Part shown: positions 23,321 to 32,688 of the stretch, piece after piece | Layout of the letters: the number at the start of each line of letters is the position of its first letter | Numbering within the stretch: the stretch's first letter is position 1 | NCBI GenBank assembly: GCA_026545765.1 | Contig: CM048844.1 | Coordinates: forward strand, 66,029,035 to 66,093,034 | Reading direction: 5' to 3' | DNA length: 64,000 bases | From: Plantago major | Taxonomy: Eukaryota; Streptophyta; Magnoliopsida; Lamiales; Plantaginaceae | Program-made: the position numbers and the translations under genes | The notes under the pieces: model-generated | Databases searched by the model: none | Told to the model about the DNA's origin: nothing | Seen by the model: the letters and a program-made list of their open reading frames with translations, nothing else

Positions 23321-23833
23321 ATTCGACTCTCCTTGCCAACAAGTCTTCCAGTCCTTGGGAACGGCGAGCTAGTCCGCTCCCCCGGGGCTCAAGTGGTTGA
23401 TACACTACAACCCCGGAGAGAGAAGACTAGCACGATGATCTGAGAACTATGTCCGAAACTTATATACAGCAAGGAACAAATATCCCGAAAAATTAATACT
23501 CCGAAGCAACAGGCGTACAATCCCTAGAACCAACAAGCTAACCCGCTTCCCCGGGGCTGAAATTCTTAATGCACGCTATAGCCCCGAAGAAAGAAGGCTA
23601 ACCAGGCGATCCGGGGAGTACTAGGGATAGTGAATGATGGAAGGACCGAAGTCACAAGTGTTTAGGAATCCTTCGAACCAGTGAGCTAATCTGCTTCCCC
23701 GGGGCTGAAGCTGACAATACACGTTACAACCCCGCAGAAAGAAGATTAGCACGGCGATCCGAGAAGGGTTCCTTCCGAGAAGCTGATATTCGTTACCTTC
23801 CTCATAGTCCGACTCAAGGGCACCTTCGGACAC
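23223..23833 (-). other. Small antisense frames over the Tat-1 hairpin repeats
   Basis: Minus-strand open blocks (23621-23833 and 23223-23405) share the peptide pattern VYxxLxPRGSxLAxxxxGxxxLL because they cover tandem DNA units. The Tat-2 blocks at 60142-60785 encode the same pattern (SVYQQLEPQGSGLARWFQGL). They lie downstream of the minus-strand promoter module at 23969-24008. It could be a small repeated protein or a by-product of structured DNA; I do not recognise it. Confidence 0.35.
23341..23770. repeat. Tat-1 tandem hairpin units (3 copies)
   Basis: Three units start with GCTAGTC (23368), GCTAACC (23537) and GCTAATC (23685), spaced 169 and 148 bases. Each has CCCCGGGGCT shortly after, a 20-30 base middle, CCCCG, AGAAAGAAG and a closing GACTAGC or equivalent. 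In units one and three the outer arms pair perfectly (GCTAGTC/GACTAGC; GCTAATC/GATTAGC). The middle unit pairs at five of seven positions. Tandem repeats in the 3' region are known in Tat elements. Confidence 0.75.
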
Positions 23834-23968
23834 CTGAAGGACCGAGATGAAGCAAATGAGAACGGCGGAATCAACCTATTCATTCAGATGACCGGACACC
23901 AGGATCCGGATCCCCTATTACTATAAAAGGGATGGAATGATCTGACGAAAAGCCGTACAATCCAGGGG

Positions 23969-24008
23969 TATATATAGAAGTGGCGAACCAATCACCACTC
24001 GACACGTG
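23969..24008 (-). promoter_or_regulatory. Antisense promoter module in Tat-1 3' region
   Basis: Read on the minus strand: a G-box CACGTG (24003-24008), an inverted CCAAT box (23988-23992) and TATATATA (23969-23976). The same three elements occur in Tat-2 at 60797-60802, 60782-60786 and 60763-60770, with the same 34-base offset from TATA to G-box. Order and spacing fit a plant pol II core promoter facing the hairpin repeats. Confidence 0.6.
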
Positions 24009-24019
24009 GTGTGTAACAG

Positions 24020-24600
24020 CTGGCGATGGGCTTGGGCCCAACAATTGGGCCGCTATTGGGCCAACTCGGAGTCTTTTCACACTTTCGGCCTCATTGGGAG
24101 AATAATTTTGAACTGTTATCCGTAGCCCACACTCAACCTTTTTGGAACGTGACTCGGACATGTACACCATTTCGCTACAAATCAGGCAAGATTTAGGACA
24201 TCCGAATCATTCCTGTTTACTTAGGGCGATTAACATTTGGAGCCATGACTCGGACAAACGCCTTGCCCGACCGACCCATGAGTCAACCAATTGAGAATTA
24301 CATTATTTTGTGGAGATTTGGCCTCGTGGACTCGGATCTATGTCCCAAGCAAACCGAGCCAACGAAACTTTGGTTACTGATTTATCTTATAAATTCGACA
24401 CACAATGAGAAGCATGTATTTGAAAAGGAAATAACACAAGCTAATGATAAGAGTTGACCCGAGCCATCACCGAGCCCGGACCAATGCCATGAATACCGAA
24501 TCGATTGTGCAAATTCAACAAAGATTATCCATACAAAAACAACGATAACAAAGAAACAACATAGTTCTTATGGTCCGAAGACCAGAGTTACACGCTTCCG
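24020..24600. other. Tat-1 spacer between antisense modules
   Basis: No supported gene. Contains TCCGA words and A-rich stretches. It would form the 3' flank of the antisense gene that ends near 24616. Confidence 0.4.
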
Positions 24601-24615
24601 GGGCATACCCCGTCT

Positions 24616-27600
24616 TCACCTCCCCTGACGACTTGACGAGCCAGCTTGCACGCCCGAAGGACCTGCGGCCTCTTTTGTAGGAGACTCTTGTGCATCCGAC
24701 GCCATTCTCTCTTGGGCCTCCTGCGCCAACCTTCTCTCCCTTCGGGCCCTTAATTCCTTCAGGAAAGAAGGGCATTGCTCCATCAGGTCCAGATCGGGAG
24801 AGAAACCCTTGACAGGACCGGGTAGAGTCAGCCAGTTCCGGTTATGCTCCTCATGGTCTTCCAACGGAACAAAAACACTAGACATCAACACCCGTGGCAC
24901 AAAGGGTGGGAGATACGGACCGCCATGATTGTACTTCTTGTCCTCGGTCTCGTCGCATACAAGCTCTACAAACTCACATTGAAGTAAGTCCTCATCCGAG
25001 ACACCTTTCGGACAAAGTCCGAGCCATTTGCTTCTTTGAAAGCAGTAATGCCTTCAGCCTCCAAGTCAAGGTCGCTCGGGATCTGTCTCCTATGCCGGAG
25101 CTGCCCAATAGCCGCATCAAAGTCATCCTGCCGAGCCTCGTCATACTTGGACTCGAGCATGAACTAGCAAGCGTCCGACCCCAAGAAGTCTTGGACAGCT
25201 TGCGTCCGGACCTTCAACATCTCATTCAGCATCATATCCTTGAAGGTCCGGGAGACGCTGACATACTCATCCACACCCTCCTGATGAGCTTTGAGGTCCT
25301 TTTCCAACGACAGAATGGCACTCTTCAGTTTTGCAGCCTCCGCTTCGGACTCCTTCTTCACCGCAAGGGCCTTCGCCCCTATCGATGGAATTCACCTTGA
25401 CGCTTTCCACCGCCTCAGCCTTGGCCAGATCCTCTTCCATCGTGGCCCTCTGACTCGCCACCATTGAACATGCCCGAATAGCAGCCGTAAGCTACAATAC
25501 ACGATAAACCGAAATTAGTACCGACTCCGAACAAAGAAAAGATCCCCAGAGAATCAGTATCTACCTTTTGATGAATTGCGGACAACTCCGCAATCTGGTC
25601 TAGCTCCGGAACAGCAGCCAACCGAGCCACTTCCGCCTCCAAGTCCGACTCACCACTCGCTTTCCCTTTGCCCTTCTTGGCCGCAGGGATCGGACCTTCG
25701 GATGGACGCTTTTGTCCGGCCGCAGCACTCGAACCACTGGCAGGAGGGTCCCGAGACACAGACCTTGGAGGTTTCTTGGCCCCCTTCGAGCCAGCCACCT
25801 TACCCTTGTCCAGGGTAGGTATCGTCTGGGCCTCCTCGCCCGCCGTGGCCCTCCGAGTCTCTTCCACTCGGAAAGTAGCAGCATTCCGAGGCTCTTCCAT
25901 TGGCAGCACAGTGGACGTCTTGATGATTTAGGTACCTCCTCCATCTCCATCTCCTTCCGCTGAGCGCTTTAGCTCCTGCATGGTGGACATGGTGTACTCG
26001 AACAAAAAATCTGCACATCCGAAGAACAATAAGTTGATACATGATAACGAAAATTTTATCCACAACTAAAAACAAAGCAATAAAGGGACCACCGACTTGG
26101 ATAACCGACCACGTGACTGAATGAGGAAGAACTTACTCAGATCCTTCTTCCCGTCACAAAAACTTGGCTCCGCGAAGCCAGCTAGATAGGGGAGGGGTTG
26201 GCAGATCAATCCCCGGAAAAAATATTTCTCCGGATCTTGATTCCGGTGGAGAGCCTACATCCACAAAGGAACATTCCGAGCCGGAGGTTTCCAGTCCGGC
26301 AGCCTGCCTCGGAAAAACTTCTTCGCAAAATGCCATTGGGTCCTTTCCACTTCGGATTGACCCTGTTTTAGAGCGGGCCGGATGAAGATATATCTCTTCC
26401 ACCAATTTATTCCCAGGGAGGAGAGCGGATCGACGAAAAAAGTATATGCTTGGCGACACACCAGCGTATAGAACAAAGTATTTCTATTACTTACACTAAC
26501 ACTAAATAACTTCCGGAAGTTATCAAAAGTAACCGGGATGCCCTTGTATTTACACATCACCCCGAAGCACATCAGATTTCCGAGAGAATTGGGGATGATT
26601 TGATGAGGACTTAACCCCATGTCGTTCAAAATGTCCAAAAACTCGGACGCCACCCGCAATGAAGACTTATCTCATGAACGCACATATACCCCGGAGGCAG
26701 ATTGTAAAAAGCGTGCGACTCATCCGGAATGAGAATCTCCACGGACTTCGGAATCTCATACTTCCTCCGAAGTTCCTCCACCTCCTCGGCCATCACAATC
26801 GAAGGGCACGTGGGCAATGTACCTTCCTCGTTCAGTTCACCCTCCGGATCGGGATGGGTTACATCGTCCCTCGTCCGAGGGAATTTAACCCGGAACACAT
26901 CTTCACCCTTCTTAAGCCCCTCGGGCAACTCCTCTTCGGTCTGTTGATGACTCGTACCCGCTTGCGCAGCCTACTCCCTCCGCAAAACATGGGCAGACAG
27001 CATTTCTTCCTCTTCCTCCTCCTCGGAACTGACATCGTCAGTCCAACCCTCCTCCTCCTCTTTGTCATCCCCAGACGATGAACTCAGCTCTACCACCGTC
27101 CGAAGGGGAACAACAACCTGGACCCGATCCTCGACACCTTCTTCGAACATACCCAACTCAGGTGGTGCTTCGGAGGTATCATGCACCTCTTCGATGTTAG
27201 GCTCCTGTGGATCCGGAACGAACGACACTCAGTAGGGTTACTCCTAAAATTATAACCTAGGTTGCGAATGAGGGATCGAATCTCTACCGGGAGTTCGGGC
27301 TCCTTCCCAGCACCGCGCGGACGGAGAGCCCCTATGGTACTAGAGCTTGTCCCTTGAATAGCACCAGCACCCTGCACATTATAAACTTGCAGGTAATACC
27401 GATGCTTCGGAGACCCTGAACCCGAAATAACTAACCGAAGTAAGGAGCTTACCTCGGGCTCTTCCCGGCTCGGACGAGGAGAATGCTCCAGCTCTATTGA
27501 ATCATCTCCACCAACAATATCAATCTCCTCGGAGCTGTCCGATAGGGACAACGCGTCGGAGTCATATCCTTCAGCCTCGGATCGGTTCTGACTATCACTC

Positions 27601-27629
27601 TCAGACATCCTAGGGAAAGGAGAAAGCAA
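24616..27629 (-). CDS. Tat-1 antisense gene, gypsy-type transposon domain (Transposase_28-like)
   Basis: Minus-strand coding blocks run from an ATG at 27629 to about 24616, opposite to gag-pol. The first block is Ser/Asp/Glu-rich (27090-27629). A conserved domain follows (26255-26928) with ESHAFYNLPPGYMCVHEISL, GLSPHQIIPNSLGNL, and later YTLVCRQAYTFFVDPLSSLG and NWWKRYIF. This resembles Pfam's putative gypsy-type transposon domain. Next are a basic Lys/Arg/Pro-rich region (25415-25909) and a coiled coil (24966-25464, TMEEDLAKAEA, KKESEAEAAKLKSAILSLEKD). Gaps between blocks carry GT and AG borders at the same places in Tat-2. Antisense genes are known in the Tat/Retand branch; their function is unknown. 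This copy may be broken. Confidence 0.72.
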
Positions 27630-28076
27630 TTTCGTAAGCTTTAAGATGGCAGTCCGAGAGGATGTTTATGTATATTAAGAAAAGGAAAAATTCTAAGTTC
27701 GGCGGATATAAAATGACTCTACCGGAGGAAGTTAGTGCGGAGTTAGTAAGGTGTCAGTCCAGCGTTAGGCTTGACTACTCAACATACCCGAGACACACTA
27801 CGGTTATTACCAACTATGGAATACGTAACATAAGCATGCATCCGAATAGACCATATTTTCAACAGCAGCGAAACAACAAACACAAGGAAATTTAACAACC
27901 ATTCAGGAAAACAACTTACTTGTACTCGGATGGTTGGATCGAAGGTACCTAACGTTGCTTGGATAACTCGCTACGGACTTCTCTTCGCTCGCTTTGGATT
28001 TCTTGCACTTGCTTCGGATGTATTGAAAAAGTCAAAAATCTTCTCTCTAGAATGTGAAAATGACGTCGGTGAAACC

Positions 28077-28086
28077 CTATTTATAG
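28077..28086 (-). promoter_or_regulatory. TATA box for the Tat-1 antisense gene
   Basis: CTATAAATAG on the minus strand, about 450 bases upstream of the antisense ATG at 27629, followed by a CT- and A-rich leader. It would start transcription near 28045-28055, toward gag-pol. Confidence 0.55.
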
Positions 28087-28314
28087 AGGGTTAAATCAGG
28101 AAGCCCAATCGTCACCATTTTTCGGGATTAAATCTCAATCGTAGATCACAATTCATCTAACAGCAAAGTATAACAATACCAGGTGAAATGACACATTGGT
28201 ACAAATATTTACCTTACGATGACAAAAACATACAACCAACTTCACCAGGCTCGGGAAGAGGACATTACTACACCCTCAGATGACCAATCTATCTTTCGCC
28301 TCGGATCCGTCCCC

Positions 28315-28472
28315 TTTTTACAAGGAAGGATGATTTACCTCACCATCACACGGACCCTCGTCCATTCGGATGTCCCTCTTCGGACCATCCCGATAAGGTT
28401 GATAAAAACCCACCAATTTTTACAAGGAAGAATGATTTACCTCATTATCACACGGACTCTCGTCCGTTTGGA
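28315..28472. repeat. Two tandem units in the Tat-1 3' UTR
   Basis: A segment of about 57 bases starting TTTTTACAAGGAAG at 28316 is repeated about 102 bases downstream with few differences. Both copies contain ATGATTTACCTCA and CACACGGAC. It lies between the antisense promoter and the 3' LTR. A G-run follows at about 28600-28615. Confidence 0.7.
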
Positions 28473-28774
28473 TAATACCTCCACCCACAAAGAGGTACAA
28501 CTCCGGCGTTCTCTGTCCACTTGATCTCGCTTACAAATACCCCTTCTTCCTTTAGTTTGTTGCACTCCGAGCCTCCTTCCTTGGACTGCAACAAAAGAAA
28601 GAAAGGGGGGGGGGGGAGAGATCAAGATTAGGACGACCAAGAAGCACGAGTTACACCCTTTTTTTTCTGCTTACGAGGGACGGATTGGACCGAGAAACAA
28701 ACTGTCTCCTCCACTTTCAAACTATAGTTCCACAACTATCTTCTACTAAGATACTTGGAAACTAGGGGGACATA

Positions 28775-29640
28775 TGTTAATACGAAAATATGTCCAATCC
28801 GTCATAGGCGCCTTGGGAACGAATCCTAAGGCGTCCCAAGTTCTCTGAGGATCCAAAACACTACGATACGACCCTAAGGTCCAACCCTGGGCCCCTCAGG
28901 TCCGACCCATCCTGGAGGAGAAAGGCAGAGAGAGCTCAAACGGTAATAGGTCTGACCCCTCCAACGGTCCGTAACCATGGGGTCCGACTCGGACGACCAT
29001 CCGGATCCAACACGACAATCTCACAAGCAACCAAGTAAACTGGCACTAGAGAGTAAGGAGGTCCGAGCCACAAGGTCCGAATCAGAGGAGTCGAACAAAC
29101 TTATGGAAGTTCCCCATAGACAACCCAGTACAGTCCGGACCAAACGTCCGGACCAACCTCTTCGGACCTTGACCCGCAGCAGACTATCAAAGCCTCTAAT
29201 GCTCTCACATTAATGACTAAACTACCCCTAAAAGCCCAAAGTGGAATGGGGCAAGTGTCATTAATGGGCCATGGGCCTATTGAAGCCTTGGTGGCTCAAT
29301 CTAGGCCTTACACTTGGCATGATCTAGTGGAACCCTCCCAATTGGGGAGAAATCTGTATATAGAGCACACACTCCCATGATAATGGTAAGCAATAATCAC
29401 TTCCGAACCTTATCATACAGAGTAGATCTTCAGTCTCTCTTGAGTAAAGTCTCAAACCGGTTTGACACTTAGCAAGTCGGGTCCTAACCCCCCCCCCCCT
29501 CAAGTCACTTGTGAAGGTTCTTACCAAGCTTTAGCGCGTTGGCTCTTACTCAGTACGAAGCTTCTGACTTAAGGATATCTTGGCCGTTACCAGTGGGATA
29601 GAATAATCTTTAAGTGGTTGGGGAAATTTTACCCTCAACA
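28775..29640 (+). repeat. Tat-1 3' LTR with upstream polypurine tract
   Basis: Counterpart of 242-1096, from TGTTAATACG to CTCAACA, followed at once by GTAAG (29641-29645). A purine-rich tract, AACTAGGGGGACATA, lies directly before it at 28760-28774. Confidence 0.93.
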
Positions 29641-29645
29641 GTAAG

Positions 29646-30022
29646 AATTCCATAACCCGTGCGGCACAAGACTTGTTCACCCCGATCCTAGCTAGTGTGC
29701 CTTTCAACCGAACTACTAAGTGTGTAAGAAGAGTAGTATTGATAGCTAGAAAGTTTGCAAGAATGCATGAATTCTTCTATTGCTTGATGGTCCAAAATGG
29801 AATGGACAAGGCCTATATATTCACAACCACCTCCTTAAGGGATGGTGGAGAGATCCTTCTAGGTCCTTCTACAATCTAGAACCTTCTACCAAGTTCTTTT
29901 ATCTACAAGCATCTATGTCTTCTTCTACAATATACAAGAACATTCTAGAGAATATTTAAACCCCCATGGATTTGGGTCTTGAAAACATTGGGCCTGGGCC
30001 GCAAGAGTGTTGGACCATGACA
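29646..30022 (-). mobile_element. Chromovirus 3' LTR, main piece
   Basis: Continues the piece at 213-241 and ends GGACCATGACA at 30022. On the minus strand the next bases are the polypurine tract GGTGGGGGAGAATG (30019-30032), so this is the 3' LTR of a minus-strand element about 400 bp in LTR length. A minus-strand TATA (ATATATAG) lies at 29813-29820. Confidence 0.75.
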
Positions 30023-30033
30023 TTCTCCCCCAC

Positions 30034-30335
30034 CTAAGTCATTGCCGTCCTCGGCTCGACCTTAGTTCGATACTCGTTGATCATATGTCCAAATTGCCAC
30101 AGATGATCTTCATGCTCCCATCTACTCTCGGCATCGAGTAGTCCCTTCCATCGAGCGAAGTATTCTGTGTACGACGGAACTCCTCTCCTTTGAATTTCTC
30201 GGTGGGAGATGATTTCTTCCACATCCTTGTCAAAGGAAGTGACCACGGCTGTGGGTTGTCGACTCGACTGTCCCCTCTCTGGATTCTCCTTGTCTTCGTG
30301 ATAAAGTTTGAGTTGACTTACATGGAAGACCGGAT
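30034..30335 (-). pseudogene. pol: Chromovirus integrase C-terminus with chromodomain
   Basis: The minus-strand reading has HPVFHVSQLKLYHED, the GPY/F-end motif of Ty3/gypsy integrases. A chromodomain follows (SYTEYFARWKGLLDAESRWE, EDHLWQF). Chromodomains tether integrase to marked nucleosomes in the chromovirus branch. Only this end and one LTR remain; the rest is lost beyond the LINE junction at about 30335. Fossil fragment. Confidence 0.85.
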
Positions 30336-30709
30336 GAAGTGGCAGAAGCATTGGCGGCAGGTGTTTGTGTTGATTCAGCTATTCAGAAAGGTTGGCCAAA
30401 AGTTATCATTGAAGGGGATTGTCTTATGGTGATTCAGGCTTTGATGTCATCTACTGTTTGTCTCTCCCCTGATGGTACAATTAATGAAGACATCAAGACG
30501 AAACATTTGTTTTTTAGTCATATTTCTTTTTCACATATTGCGCGTTCTGGTAATTTAGTTGCACATTCTTTAGCCAAAAATGTCATGGCAGATTGTGAGG
30601 GCTCTTCTGTTTTGCCCCTTTGAGTTTTTTTGTTTGTTGTTTTGTTGGACCTTGTTGGCTTCCTCTTTTGCGGTTGAATGAATGATCTATATTCCTCTAA
30701 AAAAAAAAA
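30330..30709 (+). mobile_element. 5'-truncated LINE (L1-type) 3' end with poly(A)
   Basis: The open frame 30339-30623 encodes the C-terminal part of a plant LINE RNase H domain (RVT_3 type): AEALAAGVCVDSAIQKGWPK, IIEGDCLMVIQAL, HIARSGNLVAHSLAKN. It ends in a stop, then a T/G-rich 3' UTR of about 75 bases and an 11-base A-run (30699-30709). It cuts into the chromovirus integrase region. No convincing target duplication was found beyond a shared GAAG. 5' truncation is usual for LINEs and reflects incomplete target-primed reverse transcription. Confidence 0.8.
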
Positions 30710-30777
30710 GAAGTATTAGAAAGGAGAAGAAGAATGATGTGAGTTTCTCGTGGTGGCTGATTCTATACTCTACATAG

Positions 30778-30813
30778 TGTCATGGTCCAACACTCTTGCG
30801 GCCCAGGCCCAAT
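30778..30813 (+). repeat. 36-bp inverted copy of the chromovirus LTR end
   Basis: TGTCATGGTCCAACACTCTT and the following 16 bases are the exact reverse complement of 29987-30022. Beyond 30813 the match stops abruptly. It is an LTR U3 end in the opposite orientation to the nearby LTR. Confidence 0.85.
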
Positions 30814-31862
30814 CAAAACACAAAAATATAGATGAATAATTCTAGATTTGCAATTTTCAAACCTGATTTTCAGATCTATGTGGATTGGAAGCTTTTGGTG
30901 ATTGATTATGTTAAATTTGGAGCTCGATTCTCGAGTTTTGAGCTTTAATCAAGTAGAATCGTGCTAGTTCATAGGTTTTGGAGCCGAGACAATGTGTTTT
31001 GTGTGGAGTTTCGTGATGATTTAGCAGCCTAGCATTGAGATTCACTGAATTTGCAGCTTGAATCGAGCTGGTACGAGGGTTTTTGGGCACAGAGAGAATT
31101 TTTGCACGTTTTTTAGTAGAGAGAGAATTTTTGCAGGTTTTTGAGTAGAGAGAAATTGAGGAATGACTGAGCTGGTTTGTGTGTGGGTTAAATGGCATAT
31201 TTATACTCTACCCGTATAACCATTCCGACACGACCCAGTTGCTAGCTTTTGGGTTGTGGTTATTTTAGTATCTAGCTTTTAGTTTGCGTAATATGTAATA
31301 TTAGAAACTATGTTTCTATGTCTCTATCTAGAGCATGTCTCTTAGGAGACTTACTCTAAAAAATTATCCGCTAATTTTTTAAAGAAAATTAATTGCCGGG
31401 TGCGTGGAAGAGGCAGGCCATTTGCGTCGTCGGTTGGGCAGGTGGCTTTTTTGCACACCCCTACATTCAACGACCAAAGAAGAATATATGAAATCAACAC
31501 CACCAGGAATTCCAACTCTATTGTCGATTTCACAGATATTTTATAGTAGTATAAATTTAATATGTAATAGTGCTGTGTTATTTAACTATTTTTATATTAT
31601 ACGGGTGAATTAAAATTTGTTTAACTCCTTTTTTCCCCATCTTGCAGGAACGCTTTTCTTTTAGCACATAAGAACGTTGTGACTTCATGAGAATTGTTTG
31701 TAATATACATTTATAAATTCTCAAATGATATAGTCTCTTACTTCCTCGGTCCAGGAATAGCTTGCCGTTTACTTTTATGCATTACTTTTAAATAAAATAA
31801 TGTTAGTGTGTCCTTCAAATTTATTTTTAAAGTTGAAAGTATGATAAATTAATGTTATTGAG
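30814..31862. other. Unassigned intergenic DNA with a short tandem duplication
   Basis: No gene is supported. A unit of about 42 bases containing AGAGAGAATTTTTGCA(C/G) is duplicated at about 31090-31145. A minus-strand open frame at 30911-31198 is low-complexity and lacks recognisable motifs. The rest is AT-rich. Confidence 0.45.
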
Positions 31863-32394
31863 TAGGGGTGTACGCGGGCGGGTGCGGGCGGTTTTTTACC
31901 AAATATTCAACCGACCCACCTATAGCGGGTGGACAAAATATTGAACCATGGCGGGTGAACAATTTATCAAACCACGACGGGTGGGTTGACATTTAAGCGG
32001 GTGGATGGCGGGCGGGTTCAACGTATAAAATAAAATGCTATAATATGTTCGAACAAAATAATATAAGTTCCAAAACGAAATAAAACACTCCATAAGCAAG
32101 TACAATCACCATACATATGTATAAGTTCTCTGTTGTGTGACATTTGAATGAGGTCATATACTCATATTAATTCTTATTTCTTATATTTACTATATAACTA
32201 TATAATAAAAATAAAAAATGTATATAATTTACATGGGCGGGTGGGTGGCGGGTGACTTCGTCCGCACCCGCCACCCACCCGTCCGAAGCGGGTGATTAAA
32301 TTTTCGACCCACGGCGGATATTTTTAAAAATTTCAACCGGAGGGTGCGGTTTGCAGCGGGCGGCGCGGGCGGGTTTTTTTTATGTACAACCCTA
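31863..32394. mobile_element. Non-autonomous hAT-type element
   Basis: A 532-bp element with ends TAGGGGTGTAC and GTACAACCCTA, imperfect terminal inverted repeats of 11 bp with one mismatch. Flanking 8-bp repeats are TTATTGAG (31855-31862) and TTAGTGAG (32395-32402), a 7/8 match and the size hAT elements make. The outer 150 bases on each side are rich in GCGGGTGGGCGG-type words and can pair widely. It has no coding capacity and depends on a transposase elsewhere. Confidence 0.8.
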
Positions 32395-32402
32395 TTAGTG
32401 AG

Positions 32403-32688
32403 TTTACATTTGAATTAAACAATATAATAAGTACCTTGTTGGACTTTGAAATCATGATTTTGTTCTAAATCGTTATTCACTTTTTTCTCACACTCACCAG
32501 CCACCGCTCCTTCTTCAATCGACATGGCTGCTCGGGAATTCTTCCGTTCCCATGCACGTCAAGCTCACCTTTCTCCGCCAATCGACACAGTTACTCGACG
32601 AATTTAATCTCCACTTTCTATTGTCTACTCTTATCCCAATCAGTGCCAATCAATTACCAACGATAAATGCCCGTTCAGCTTTCTAGGA
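32403..32688. other. Unassigned spacer
   Basis: Short intergenic stretch between two DNA elements. It contains an ATG-led fragment near 32524 (ATGGCTGCTCGGGAATTC) without sustained coding. Nothing recognised. Confidence 0.35.

Larger units (their letters stand above)
242..29640 (+). mobile_element. Tat-type Ty3/gypsy element (Tat-1)
   Basis: An LTR retrotransposon of about 13.4 kb once the nested copia element (2502-18520) is set aside. LTRs are 242-1096 and 28775-29640, with a perfect 5-bp target duplication GTAAG (237-241 and 29641-29645). Order on the plus strand is PBS, gag, protease, RT/RNase H, second RNase H, integrase, then a long 3' region with an antisense gene. The extra RNase H between the first RNase H and integrase, and the antisense gene, are hallmarks of the Tat/Retand branch. 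The element is broken in several places. In sampled stretches the LTRs agree at about 95-97%, suggesting an age of a few million years at most. Confidence 0.93.

Noticed and set aside
30034-30335. Chromodomain coding sequence as a host chromatin gene
   Set aside because: It is fused to the integrase GPY/F-end motif and followed by a polypurine tract and LTR, so it belongs to a chromovirus.
30911-31198. Minus-strand open frame of 95 codons in intergenic DNA
   Set aside because: Low-complexity Ser/Lys/Asn-rich, overlaps a short tandem duplication, no motif, no neighbouring gene features.
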